Of a DNA stretch of 35,548 nt, positions 1 through 9,021 are shown one piece after another. Source of the DNA: Bacteroidota bacterium (lineage in GTDB: Bacteria > Bacteroidota > Bacteroidia > Chitinophagales > Chitinophagaceae); assembly GCA_947461595.1 (NCBI GenBank), contig CANHLZ010000004.1:1-35548 (forward strand), given 5' to 3'. Below the pieces are notes generated by a model, which saw only the letters and a list, made by a program, of their open reading frames with translations, was not told the DNA's origin and ran no database searches. The translations under genes were made by a program, and so were the position numbers. Every line of letters starts with the position of its first letter. Positions within the stretch are counted from its first letter, which is position 1.

Positions 1-991
1 CATTGGCAGAATAAACAATGTCTTCATTTTTTGGATCTGCTTTTACTTCTGCAAAATCACTACCTCGCCCCCAATATCTATTGTCACTGGATAATAGGTA
101 CCAACTTTCTCCAGCTTCATCACTTCTATAGACGCCTCCATTTTTTTGTGCATCTACTGTCGCATACATTCTATTAGAATTGCTTGGCGCAATAGTAAAT
201 CCAATTCTTCCTAATCCATCTTGAGTAGTAGAAGGCAATCCTTTGGTAATTTTTTTCCAAGTAGTTCCGCCATCCAAAGATTTATACAATCCACTTTCTT
301 CTCCATCCCAAGCACCATTTTCCCAAGGTCCTTGACGGGCTGCCCAAATAGTTGCAAAAATAATATTGGTATGATTGGGATCAATCAATACCTGCACTGC
401 ACCTGTATTTTCATTGATGTATAAAACCTGCTCTAAAGTTTTGCCGCCATCCAAACTTCTATATACACCACGTTCTTTATTAGGACCATAAGGATGACCT
501 AAAGCGGCTACGAAAATTCTATTTTCATTCGTGGGATCAATACTTATTCCACCAATTTGTTGCGCATCATTTAAACCTAGATTGGTCCAGGTATTGCCTG
601 CGTCAATTGATTTGTATAATCCGTTGCCTATAGATAAGTCGGGACGTTGAATGCCCTCACCACTTCCCACATAAAGTATATTTGAATTGGAAGGGGCCAC
701 TGCTACATCTCCTACGGATCCTGTATTTTGTTTATCAAAAATGGGTTTCCAAGTATGACCAAAGTCGGTGGTTTTCCATACACCTCCATTGTTGACACCC
801 ATATAAAATACATTGGGCTCATTGTTAACACCTGTTATACCAACCGTTCGACCTCCTCTATGAGGCCCTATCATTCTATATTTTAAACTTGCTAATAAAG
901 AGGGTTCTACTTGTGCCCAAGTGGATATTGAAAATAGATTTGCTACAACAAGCAAACTAACAATGCCCATTTTTTTAAAAACTGGTATCAT
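1..991 (-). CDS. Sortilin/VPS10-type Asp-box propeller protein, N-terminal part (cut by window edge)
   Basis: The minus strand is open from an ATG at 991 to the window edge, giving about 330 residues. It starts MIPVFKKMGIVSLLVVANLF and has a Sec signal peptide ending near TWAQ; an ATG at 970 (MGIVSLL) is an alternative start. After the signal come RMIGPHRGGRTVG and repeated Asp-box/BNR motifs such as TTDFGHTWKP, SIDAGNTWTN, SLDGGKT and SLDGGTTWKK. This is the layout of the secreted VPS10/sortilin-like beta-propeller proteins common in Bacteroidota, which usually exceed 1000 residues, so roughly two thirds is missing. Many are annotated as glycosyl hydrolases, but no catalytic activity can be read from the sequence. 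It is divergent from a related gene starting at 1111. The family call is firm; the substrate is unknown. Confidence 0.85.
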   Translation of the reverse strand, partial: MIPVFKKMGIVSLLVVANLFSISTWAQVEPSLLASLKYRMIGPHRGGRTVGITGVNNEPNVFYMGVNNGGVWKTTDFGHTWKPIFDKQNTGSVGDVAVAPSNSNILYVGSGEGIQRPDLSIGNGLYKSIDAGNTWTNLGLNDAQQIGGISIDPTNENRIFVAALGHPYGPNKERGVYRSLDGGKTLEQVLYINENTGAVQVLIDPNHTNIIFATIWAARQGPWENGAWDGEESGLYKSLDGGTTWKKITKGLPSTTQDGLGRIGFTIAPSNSNRMYATVDAQKNGGVYRSDEAGESWYLLSSDNRYWGRGSDFAEVKADPKNEDIVYSAN

Positions 992-1110
992 GTTGAATAT
1001 TTTTGGTATTAAATATACAAATAAAATTCTTTGTTTTAATTGTAATTGGTTGCTACAATTATATTGATTAAATTCATTGATAGATTTAACCAAATGAAAA
1101 ATTTTCGTTT

Positions 1111-4100
1111 ATGAAAAAACAACTATTTGCATTACTCGGTATCCTCCTAAGTGTCACCGTGTTAGCACAAACCACTGGTACTGAATTATTTTCAGCCATG
1201 CCTTTTAGATTTATGGGTCCAGATGGCAACAGGGCCATTGCCGTTGTGGGGGAGCCTGGAAATCCAATGGTATCCTATGTGGGTGCAGCCTCTGGAGGAA
1301 TTTTTAAAACCACAGATGCGGGTATACATTGGAATCCCATTTTTGATCAAATGGATAATTCTTCAATAGGCGCGTTGGCCATTTCTGAGAGCCATCCTCA
1401 ACAAGTTTGGGCTGGAACAGGGGAGACTTTTGTCATTCGTCCTGCACATGCCAATGGGAATGGTATTTATAAGTCAAGTGATGGTGGAAAAACCTGGCAA
1501 AATAAGGGGTTAAAAGAAACAATTTTAATAAGTAAGGTTATTGTAGATCCAACGGATACGAATACTGTATATGTGGCTGCCATGGGACATATGCATGGAC
1601 CACAACAGGAAAGAGGGGTTTATAAAACTACCAATGGCGGACAAAGTTGGGAGCGTATTTTATTTGTAGATGAAAATACAGGTTGTATAGATTTATCCTT
1701 AAATGGCAAAGACACTAAAAATTTAGTGGCTGCTATGTGGCAAGTGGATATTAAAACCTGGAATTTAAATAGTGGTGGACCAGGTAGTGGTTTTTATAAA
1801 ACCAATGATGGTGGTAAAACTTGGAAGCCAATGCAAAATGGTTTACCAGGAGGTGCAGGTCATCCAGTGGGAAAAACTTCTATTGATTTTGCGCAAAGTA
1901 ATCCCTCAACTATTTATGCATTAGTAGAAGACAAAGTACCTGGATTATATAAATCAATAGATGGAGGTGAGCATTGGAAACTTATGTATCAAGCGCATTC
2001 TATGGCACAACGCGCTGCTTATTATACAAGGGTGCGTGTGTCTACTCAGGATGAAAATAAATTGTATACTATTTGTGTAACTATAATGGAGTCAAAAGAT
2101 GGGGGTGTTACTTTTAATGGCGAAGGAACTTATGAACCAGGAGGGGACAATCATGATATTTGGTTTGATCCTAAAAACGCAAAAAGAATTATGGTAGCGC
2201 ATGATGGAGGTTTGAATATGAGTTCCAACGCAGGAGAATCATGGAGCAATATTAATTTACCTATTGCGCAAATGTATCATGTGGCCGTTGATAATATGAT
2301 TCCATATCATTTAATGGGCAATAGACAGGATGGGTATTCTTATCGAACTGCAGCCATTAGCATGCAAGGCTCCATCCCATTAGGTTTATGGGAAGGCGTG
2401 GGCGGATGTGAAAGTGGTTTTGCACAGCCTGATCCATTTGATAATAATATTATTTGGTCTGGTTGTTATGATGGGGGATTAGACGTGACTGATGTTAGAA
2501 CTGGTTATTCTCATGATGTTCGTCCTTGGCCGGAAGCTGGATTTGGTTGGGCTCCAGCAGATATGAAATATCGTTGGCATTGGAATTTTCCGATGGCTTT
2601 ATCGAAACATCAGAAAGGGGTGGTGTATGTAGGAAGTCAATATGTACATAAAACTTCTAATCAAGGAATGTCCTGGACAGTAATTAGTCCTGATTTAACC
2701 ACGAATGATAAATCACATCAACAAAATTCAGGGGGAATGAATTCGGATAACCTCATGACATTTGATGGTTGTACTTTGTATGTGATTGCAGAGTCGCCAG
2801 TAAAGCAAGGTGTCTTATGGACTGGAACTAATGACGGACAAATTCAAGTAACGGTGAATGAAGGAAAAACTTGGAGCAATGTTACACAAAATTTAAAAGG
2901 CATTGCACCATGGGGAACTATTCGAAGTATTGATCCTTCCAATTTTGATGCAGGTACTGCTTACATTAGTATTTCTTATCAACAATTAGGCGATTTCAAA
3001 CCTTATATTTTCAAAACATCAGATTATGGTAAAACTTGGAAAGCAATAGGGGCAGGCATTCCAGCGAGTAATAGTTCTTTTGTACATAGCATTAAGGAAG
3101 ATCCTGCGCAAAAAGGTTTATTGTATGCAGGAACAGACAATGGCTTGTATATAAGTCCAGATGATGGAGCAACATGGGTTGCGTTAAAAAATAATTTACC
3201 TCCAGCACCCGTTTATTATATTGCTATTCAAAAAAACTTTAGAGATTTAGTATTGGCCACCTATGGTCGTGGTTTTTATATTTTAGATGACATAACACCC
3301 ATAAGAGAATGGAGTAAGCAAACTGTAAGAAATAAAAATGAATTATTTGCACCAAAGCAAGCATATAGATTTCATTACAAGACAGGTATTCATTCCGAGT
3401 CTTCCATGTCTACAGGTCAAAATCCACCTTATGGCGCGAGTATAAATTATTATTTAGCAGATCATGTTCAGGAGAATCCATCTATTATTATTTTGAATCA
3501 AAAGGGAGATACCATTAATAAAATAGAGGGCAGTAAACAAAAAGGTTTTAATAGAGTCTGGTGGAACCTAGCACATACTTCAATTGTATTACCTCCTTTA
3601 AAAACAATACCTGATCAAAAAAATTATATTAAATTAGATTCCGCAGGAAACAGACCTTTAAATATTTATGATTTAGATATTGGCCCAGGGCTAACACCAA
3701 TTAAAGTGCCTGCAGGAAAGTATACGGTAGTTTTGAAGTTGGGAAGTTTTGTGCAAAAGCAAGACCTACAAGTATTCAATGATCCAAATCTACATTCAAA
3801 CAGCGCTTCTATACAAGCACAATATGATTTAGGTAAACAACTCTTGTCTAGTATTAATAATTGTTTATCCTTAATAGAGCGTATGGAAGTGAATCGAGCT
3901 AATTTTTTAAAACAAAATACCAGTGAAAGTATATTAAAAGAAAAGGAAGTGTATCATTTAGAAAAGCAATTGTTTGAAATTCATTTAACAGGCGCTAGAA
4001 TGGATGTTTTTAGAAATCCAGCTCAAATTTTAGAACGTCTTCTTGCCATTTCTTCTGAATGTCAAACTATGGGAGCTGATTTTGCACCAACAGCGCAACA

Positions 4101-4173
4101 AAAATTAGTTTACCAAGCTTTGAATAGCCAATTAAAGAAAGTAGAACTTTCTTATTTGCAATTAAAACTCTAA
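1111..4173 (+). CDS. Secreted sortilin/VPS10-type Asp-box propeller protein
   Basis: The product has 1020 residues with a signal peptide (MKKQLFALLGILLSVTVLAQ). At least nine Asp-box (BNR) motifs are spread through residues about 60-720, including TTDAGIHWNP, SSDGGKTWQN, TTNGGQSWER, TNDGGKTWKP, SIDGGEHWKL, TSDYGKTWKA and SPDDGATWVA. These motifs sit on turns between beta-strands in sialidase- and sortilin-type propellers. The last 270 or so residues form a separate C-terminal region with the FNRVWWNL motif seen in this family, ending in a helical segment. It is probably periplasmic or surface-exposed. It is 24 bases upstream of a glycosidase gene on the same strand, suggesting co-transcription and a role in glycan or glycoprotein handling; that role is inference. 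It is clearly related to the genes at 1-991 and 20992-24180. Confidence 0.9.
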   Translation: MKKQLFALLGILLSVTVLAQTTGTELFSAMPFRFMGPDGNRAIAVVGEPGNPMVSYVGAASGGIFKTTDAGIHWNPIFDQMDNSSIGALAISESHPQQVWAGTGETFVIRPAHANGNGIYKSSDGGKTWQNKGLKETILISKVIVDPTDTNTVYVAAMGHMHGPQQERGVYKTTNGGQSWERILFVDENTGCIDLSLNGKDTKNLVAAMWQVDIKTWNLNSGGPGSGFYKTNDGGKTWKPMQNGLPGGAGHPVGKTSIDFAQSNPSTIYALVEDKVPGLYKSIDGGEHWKLMYQAHSMAQRAAYYTRVRVSTQDENKLYTICVTIMESKDGGVTFNGEGTYEPGGDNHDIWFDPKNAKRIMVAHDGGLNMSSNAGESWSNINLPIAQMYHVAVDNMIPYHLMGNRQDGYSYRTAAISMQGSIPLGLWEGVGGCESGFAQPDPFDNNIIWSGCYDGGLDVTDVRTGYSHDVRPWPEAGFGWAPADMKYRWHWNFPMALSKHQKGVVYVGSQYVHKTSNQGMSWTVISPDLTTNDKSHQQNSGGMNSDNLMTFDGCTLYVIAESPVKQGVLWTGTNDGQIQVTVNEGKTWSNVTQNLKGIAPWGTIRSIDPSNFDAGTAYISISYQQLGDFKPYIFKTSDYGKTWKAIGAGIPASNSSFVHSIKEDPAQKGLLYAGTDNGLYISPDDGATWVALKNNLPPAPVYYIAIQKNFRDLVLATYGRGFYILDDITPIREWSKQTVRNKNELFAPKQAYRFHYKTGIHSESSMSTGQNPPYGASINYYLADHVQENPSIIILNQKGDTINKIEGSKQKGFNRVWWNLAHTSIVLPPLKTIPDQKNYIKLDSAGNRPLNIYDLDIGPGLTPIKVPAGKYTVVLKLGSFVQKQDLQVFNDPNLHSNSASIQAQYDLGKQLLSSINNCLSLIERMEVNRANFLKQNTSESILKEKEVYHLEKQLFEIHLTGARMDVFRNPAQILERLLAISSECQTMGADFAPTAQQKLVYQALNSQLKKVELSYLQLKL

Positions 4174-4197
4174 ATTTATACAAACGTAAAAAAACAA

Positions 4198-5247
4198 ATG
4201 AAAAAATTAATTATAATAGCAGTATTTGGGTGGTTCACTAATAGTAGCAATGCTCAAAGTAATCAATGGTCTGCTCAAAAAGCAAATGAATGGTATCAAA
4301 AGCAAGGCTGGTTGGTGGGCGCTAATTTTTTACCCAATACCGCTATCAATCAATTAGAAATGTGGCAAGCAGCTTCATTTGATACAGTTACCATCAATAA
4401 GGAGTTGAGTATGGCTGCAGGTATTGGGATGAATACGATGCGTGTTTATTTACATGATATGGCTTGGAAGGCTGATGCAGTTGGATTTAAAAATAGAATG
4501 AATCAATTTTTAGCCATTGCGCATAAAAATAAAATAAAAATTATTTTCTGTATTTTGGATGACTGCTGGAATCCTGATGCGACGCTTGGTAAACAACCTG
4601 ATCCAAAACCAGGGGTACACAATTCGGGATGGGTAAGAAGCCCAACCATGAAAATACACAATGACATAAGCGCTTGGGGCGACTTGGAAAAATATGTAAA
4701 AGATGTGTTAACCAGTTTTAAAAATGACAATAGAATTTTATTATGGGATTTGTACAATGAGCCAGGCAATAGCGGGTATGGATTAAGTTCGCTGCCATTA
4801 TTAAAAAAAATGTATGAATGGGCTTGGGCAGTAAGACCTGCTCAACCATTGTCAACCGGTGTTTGGTATAACGAACAACCTTCCATCAATGATTTTCAAC
4901 TTAAAAATTCAGATGTAGTAACTTTTCATAACTATAGCGATACCATTGAATTAAAAAAAGCACTGGATACTTTAGTAAAATTGGGTCGACCTGTAATTTG
5001 CACTGAGTATATGGCGAGAACCAATAATAGTAAGTTTATTACCCATTTACCCATTTTTAAAAGATACCATGTAGCGGCTATTAATTGGGGCTTGGTGAGT
5101 GGAAGAAGTAATACAATTTTTCCATGGGGAAGTAAGCTAGGCTCGCCAGAACCAACTATTTGGTTTCATGATGTATTTAGAAAAGACGGAACTCCTTTTA
5201 ACCAAGAAGAGGTAACATTTATAAAAAACATTACCTCTTCAAAGTAA
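4198..5247 (+). CDS. Secreted GH5-like (cellulase-fold) glycoside hydrolase
   Basis: The product has 349 residues with a signal peptide cleaved near SSNAQ (residue 20). The fold is the TIM barrel of retaining glycosidases of the GH5/clan A type. LLWDLYNEPGN places the likely acid/base at Glu188, and RPVICTEYMAR places the likely nucleophile at Glu270. MNTMRVYLHDMAW near residue 80 is the usual early-barrel strand with an Arg. Homologues are often labelled 1,4-beta-xylanase or cellulase family protein, but true specificity cannot be read here. It follows the sortilin-type gene after 24 bases and is convergent with the sialate O-acetylesterase gene, 12 bases away. Family and catalytic residues are fairly sure; substrate is not. 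Confidence 0.88.
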   Translation: MKKLIIIAVFGWFTNSSNAQSNQWSAQKANEWYQKQGWLVGANFLPNTAINQLEMWQAASFDTVTINKELSMAAGIGMNTMRVYLHDMAWKADAVGFKNRMNQFLAIAHKNKIKIIFCILDDCWNPDATLGKQPDPKPGVHNSGWVRSPTMKIHNDISAWGDLEKYVKDVLTSFKNDNRILLWDLYNEPGNSGYGLSSLPLLKKMYEWAWAVRPAQPLSTGVWYNEQPSINDFQLKNSDVVTFHNYSDTIELKKALDTLVKLGRPVICTEYMARTNNSKFITHLPIFKRYHVAAINWGLVSGRSNTIFPWGSKLGSPEPTIWFHDVFRKDGTPFNQEEVTFIKNITSSK

Positions 5248-5259
5248 ATTAGAGAACTA

Positions 5260-6672
5260 TTATTTTTTTATTGGCTGAGTGTTTACCTCCCAATGATCGG
5301 TTCTAAATAAATTTACAGGCAAGCCTTCTTTGTTAAATAAATTAGGCATTGCTGTATTGTTAAATGCAAAACGAACCGCTACGGGGCCTTTAACATTTTT
5401 ATTAAAAACTACTACTGTGTTGCCTACAATTTTAGCTTGTGCAGGATAAAATATTTTATCCTCATTAGCTATTTCAAAAAAAGGAATTATCTCCCCTTTG
5501 GATATCAGTCCATTATTAGCATTATTAAACTGAATGCTAATTTTATCTTTGTCAATGGTATGTGATTGATAGGTTGGGCTTTGACAAGCAATGGTAGTAA
5601 AACCATAGGTTTGGTTTAAAGCCAAATCACTTAGTCTTTTAGCCACTTCTATTTTACGTGTTGGGTGAATATTGGTGGTATCTGGAATCAAATCTGTAAT
5701 AACCACCATGCCTGTTTCCAGATGATTAGCCACTTTTGATTGAGCTTCTCTTAATAAGGCGCCTATATTATTATTACCATAAGTGAAGGGCGCTATTTGA
5801 ACAAAATAGAATGGAAAATTTTTATTCCAATGATGTCTCCAAGCATCAATCATTCCTGTAAATAATTTTTCATAGGCATAATGAGTGCCTGTATTGCTTT
5901 CGCCCTGGTACCAAATAACACCAGCAATGGAATAATTGGTTAAAGGATAAATCATTGCATTGTAGGCTCTAGCCGTTTTGTGGGGCCACCAAGCTACTTC
6001 ACCTAAAGAATCAGCACCTTTTTTTATTATAGCGTCATTGTTAATTACATATTCGGGGGTCCAAGTTTCAGCGGGGGTACCGCCCCAATTTGAATTGATT
6101 AATCCAATAGGACTATTCAAACTTTGGTTTAAATTTTTTCCGAAAAAATAACCAATGGCACTAAAGTGTTTCATTTCTTCTGGGCTACATACCATCCATT
6201 TTCCTTCTAGATTATCTTGTGGAAAATTTGAAGTTGATTTAGCAACATAGAAAAAACGAATAGACTTATTAGTAGCATTGGGTGCCTCCTCTAAGGTTTC
6301 TTTTAAACCTTGATCTCCAGACCATTCCATATTGCTTTGTCCGCCACATACCCAAACCTCTCCAATTAAAACATCTTCTAATACAATGGTATTGCTAGCG
6401 CTGATTGTAATTTGATAAGGGCCACCTGCAGCTGGGGTTTTAATGTTGACTACCCATTGCGCACCATTACTAGTAGTTGCTTCATAGGAATTATTATCCC
6501 AATTGGTTTTGATGGTCACTTTTTCGGAAGGAGCTGCCCAGCCCCATATTTTCACAGTAGATTTTTGTTGCAATACCATATGCGAACCAATGATATTGGG
6601 TAAACGAACCGCAGCGTTCATTTGCACCCAGCCAACCAGTAAAAGCACAATCATTATTGAATACTTTTTCAT
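5260..6672 (-). CDS. Sialate O-acetylesterase family protein (SASA domain)
   Basis: The product has 470 residues with a signal peptide (MKKYSIMIVLLLVGW, cleaved near MNAA). The catalytic Ser lies in VWVCGGQSNMEWSGD (Ser113). GVIWYQGESNTG near residue 251 is the conserved oxyanion block, and DTTNIHP near residues 331-337 supplies the Asp and His of the triad. Enzymes of this family remove O-acetyl groups from sialic acids or from acetylated plant polysaccharides; in Bacteroidota polysaccharide loci the latter is common. It lies 36 bases downstream of the DUF5916 barrel gene on the same strand, probably as one transcript, and its 3' end faces the glycosidase gene. All catalytic motifs are intact. 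Confidence 0.92.
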   Translation of the reverse strand: MKKYSIMIVLLLVGWVQMNAAVRLPNIIGSHMVLQQKSTVKIWGWAAPSEKVTIKTNWDNNSYEATTSNGAQWVVNIKTPAAGGPYQITISASNTIVLEDVLIGEVWVCGGQSNMEWSGDQGLKETLEEAPNATNKSIRFFYVAKSTSNFPQDNLEGKWMVCSPEEMKHFSAIGYFFGKNLNQSLNSPIGLINSNWGGTPAETWTPEYVINNDAIIKKGADSLGEVAWWPHKTARAYNAMIYPLTNYSIAGVIWYQGESNTGTHYAYEKLFTGMIDAWRHHWNKNFPFYFVQIAPFTYGNNNIGALLREAQSKVANHLETGMVVITDLIPDTTNIHPTRKIEVAKRLSDLALNQTYGFTTIACQSPTYQSHTIDKDKISIQFNNANNGLISKGEIIPFFEIANEDKIFYPAQAKIVGNTVVVFNKNVKGPVAVRFAFNNTAMPNLFNKEGLPVNLFRTDHWEVNTQPIKK

Positions 6673-6708
6673 TTTTATTGTTTTAAGGTTAATGTATATT
6701 TTAAATTT

Positions 6709-8904
6709 TTAATTCCACCAATAAGTTAATTTAAATACCACTGCTCTATTTTTTACAAACACAGGACCAATGTAATAGTTGTCGGTATACACTATAAATA
6801 AATCAGAGACGGGTTTATAGCGCCATTGAAACCTGGTATTAAAGTTAATATTTTTTGTTTGTTCGTTATACTGGTAGAAGGCAGTAAAAAATAATTTATT
6901 CGTCATGGTAATATCAACTTTAGGACCAATTAAAAAGAAATTATTATTGCCCCATGGTTGTGGCAATTCAATATGATTATAAATAGCAGCTAAATCAAAG
7001 TTGACATAGGGCTGAATACGATAACCAATATTGCCTGTAATGCTCAGTAATTTACCATCGGCATAGTATCCCCCTTTTCTTGCAGATAGCAAATAAGTTA
7101 ATCTATGTTGAGGTGCTGAAATCCAATCCACCCCAACAGTAGTCCATTGATGTTTGGTATTTGCTGCCAAGGTTTGCTTACCAATTCTAGTGGGATCAAA
7201 GGGGGCTAATAATTCTACATAGTCGTTTTGAATGACCGTAGAAAAAGTACTCTTGTCTCTGTAGGTAATTAAATAATTAAATAATTTAGTGTTATCTGTT
7301 AAATTAAATTTTGAATTATAATAATAAGTGGTGCTGAACTGAGGGCCATGGCTTAAGATAGAACCGCTTTTAGGAAAATACAAGCGCGTAATACTTGGCA
7401 TAAACTTGATATAATTATTTCTTGGAATATAGCCTACTTCTGCATTGTAATTATTACCTACCACTTCGTGCTGCCAAGAAACAATCCATTTTCTACTACT
7501 GTATTGTAAATTACCTGCGTTTAAAAAATCTTTCCCTGATTGATTAGGCGTAAATGATTTTATTAAAATTGTTTTGCCTGACCAAGTATTATTTTTTGGA
7601 GCTAAATTGTATTCAAAACCAAAGTTTCTATTAAACGGGTTGCCTATTGTTTTAGCAATAGTGTTTTGTGTTGGGTAATCAAAAGCGGTTTTGTCGATAT
7701 AAAATAATTCAATACTCGATTTTTTAAATAATTTTCTTTGCAAAGCAATGACTGAAAAATTTTGTGCTAAGAGACCTGTGCTTTTATCATCACTCGTTTT
7801 CATATCCATAATACCAATACGCCAATTTTTATCAATTCTTCCACTCATTCTAGCTCCAAAATCAATATTGGTATTTAAGCCAATTCTTCTAGAGAAAAAC
7901 GGACGCACATTGTCAAAACCTAAATTAGAAAATAGATCGGCATTTTCTAAAAAAAATTGCCGCTTCTCTGGAAAAAATAATTCAAAGCGACTTAAATTAC
8001 TTACCTGACGGTCCACTTCTACTTGAGAAAAATCTGGATTGACGGTTAAATCTAAATTCAAAGAAGAGCTCAAACTTATTTTGGCATCTAGACCATATGC
8101 ACTTCTATTCACATAAGCTTGGTTAATTTTTGTACCATCATTAGTAGCAAATTCTTTTGAAACACTGGATTTAAAATAAGGAATGAGTGAAAAATTATTT
8201 TGATGTACTGGAAGAGGCGCGTCCCAAACTAGTGATCCAGTATAAGAAAGAGAAGCCGTAGGGAATTGCCTTGGTACAGGAGCCCAGCTCGACTTCTCTG
8301 TTGTTTTTAAATCATTTCTACTAAAATTCACTCCCCATTCTTGAACACCTTTTTTATACCTAATCGATTTAAAAGGAATGGCGGCCTCCCAAACATATTT
8401 TGAAGAGTCATTATAAATAGCAGAGGTCCATTTATTATCCCAGTTTAAATCTACAGAGCCTCCATCAAACATAGTACCATCCCATTGGGCACCCACTGCA
8501 CTGGCACCAAAGGCAAATCCATTCGTTAAATCACCATAGGTATCCAAGAAGAAAATAAAGTTATCATTCTTTCCAAAGTTCCAATCTCTTTTTAAAGACT
8601 CTACCATATCTACTCCATCACCCACTTTTTTACAAATAGCAATGATGTATAGATTATTTCCATCGTAAGTCATTCTTACTTCGGTGGGCACTTTAGAAAC
8701 ACTGGTGTCCATGGGTAGCACCATTGGGAATTTATCGACCGATTGCGCCTTTAGCCAGGACTGCTCATTCATCACCCCATCTACTTTTATGGCATCCGTT
8801 GCTTTGTGAATAAAATATTTAATGTTAGCGTTCTTTTTTTGAGCTACTGTTTTTTGGGCTACAACGCAAAGGCTTAATAGACAAAGAATTCGAAGTAGTT
8901 TCAA
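6709..8904 (-). CDS. DUF5916 outer-membrane barrel protein with N-terminal CBM9-like domain
   Basis: The product has 731 residues. A signal peptide (MKLLRILCLLSLCVVAQK) is followed by a CBM9-like carbohydrate-binding module at about residues 30-200 (IKVDGVMNEQSWLKA). The DUF5916 hallmark lies near residues 288-318 (DFSQVEVDRQVSNLSR, then FFPEKRQFFLEN), and then alternating beta-strands run to the aromatic-rich C-terminus KLTYWWN, as in an outer-membrane barrel. The reading frame starts with TTG at 8904: the preceding codon is TAA and no ATG lies in the signal peptide, so TTG is essentially forced. The family's function is not established; a role in binding or import of oligomers is inference. 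It leads a likely two-gene transcript with the esterase gene. Confidence 0.9.
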   Translation of the reverse strand: MKLLRILCLLSLCVVAQKTVAQKKNANIKYFIHKATDAIKVDGVMNEQSWLKAQSVDKFPMVLPMDTSVSKVPTEVRMTYDGNNLYIIAICKKVGDGVDMVESLKRDWNFGKNDNFIFFLDTYGDLTNGFAFGASAVGAQWDGTMFDGGSVDLNWDNKWTSAIYNDSSKYVWEAAIPFKSIRYKKGVQEWGVNFSRNDLKTTEKSSWAPVPRQFPTASLSYTGSLVWDAPLPVHQNNFSLIPYFKSSVSKEFATNDGTKINQAYVNRSAYGLDAKISLSSSLNLDLTVNPDFSQVEVDRQVSNLSRFELFFPEKRQFFLENADLFSNLGFDNVRPFFSRRIGLNTNIDFGARMSGRIDKNWRIGIMDMKTSDDKSTGLLAQNFSVIALQRKLFKKSSIELFYIDKTAFDYPTQNTIAKTIGNPFNRNFGFEYNLAPKNNTWSGKTILIKSFTPNQSGKDFLNAGNLQYSSRKWIVSWQHEVVGNNYNAEVGYIPRNNYIKFMPSITRLYFPKSGSILSHGPQFSTTYYYNSKFNLTDNTKLFNYLITYRDKSTFSTVIQNDYVELLAPFDPTRIGKQTLAANTKHQWTTVGVDWISAPQHRLTYLLSARKGGYYADGKLLSITGNIGYRIQPYVNFDLAAIYNHIELPQPWGNNNFFLIGPKVDITMTNKLFFTAFYQYNEQTKNINFNTRFQWRYKPVSDLFIVYTDNYYIGPVFVKNRAVVFKLTYWWN

Positions 8905-8933
8905 TTAGAATAGGTAAAAAATGATAAAATGAC

Positions 8934-8947
8934 TTGACTGTAGTCAA
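8934..8947. promoter_or_regulatory. 14-bp palindrome TTGACT-GT-AGTCAA, possible operator
   Basis: Perfect dyad with 6-base arms and a 2-base centre, 30 bases upstream of the TTG start of the DUF5916 gene and in the same divergent gap as a longer palindrome at 8959-8986. A regulator-binding role is inferred from symmetry and position only. Confidence 0.4.
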
Positions 8948-8958
8948 TTGAGAAATTA

Positions 8959-8986
8959 AATTTAATACTTTTTAAAGTATTAAATT
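8959..8986. promoter_or_regulatory. 28-bp perfect palindrome between divergent genes
   Basis: Arms of 13 bases (AATTTAATACTTT and AAAGTATTAAATT) flank a 2-base centre. The stem is almost pure A/T, so it does not look like a terminator, and it lies between two gene starts (8904 minus, 9022 plus) where no terminator is expected. A TAnnTTTG-like box (TATCTTTA, 8992-8999) follows for the plus-strand gene. It is best read as a dimeric regulator site controlling one or both genes; the regulator is unknown. Confidence 0.5.
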
Positions 8987-9021
8987 AATCTTATCTTTAA
9001 GACAACTTAAAACTTATTATT

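Noticed and set aside
221-424. Open frame of 67 codons on the plus strand
   Set aside because: It lies antisense inside the left-edge sortilin-type gene, whose minus-strand frame has clear Asp-box motifs; this is a shadow frame.
8959-8986. Reading the 28-bp palindrome as a terminator
   Set aside because: It lies between two divergent gene starts and is nearly all A/T, so no transcript needs ending there and the stem would be weak.
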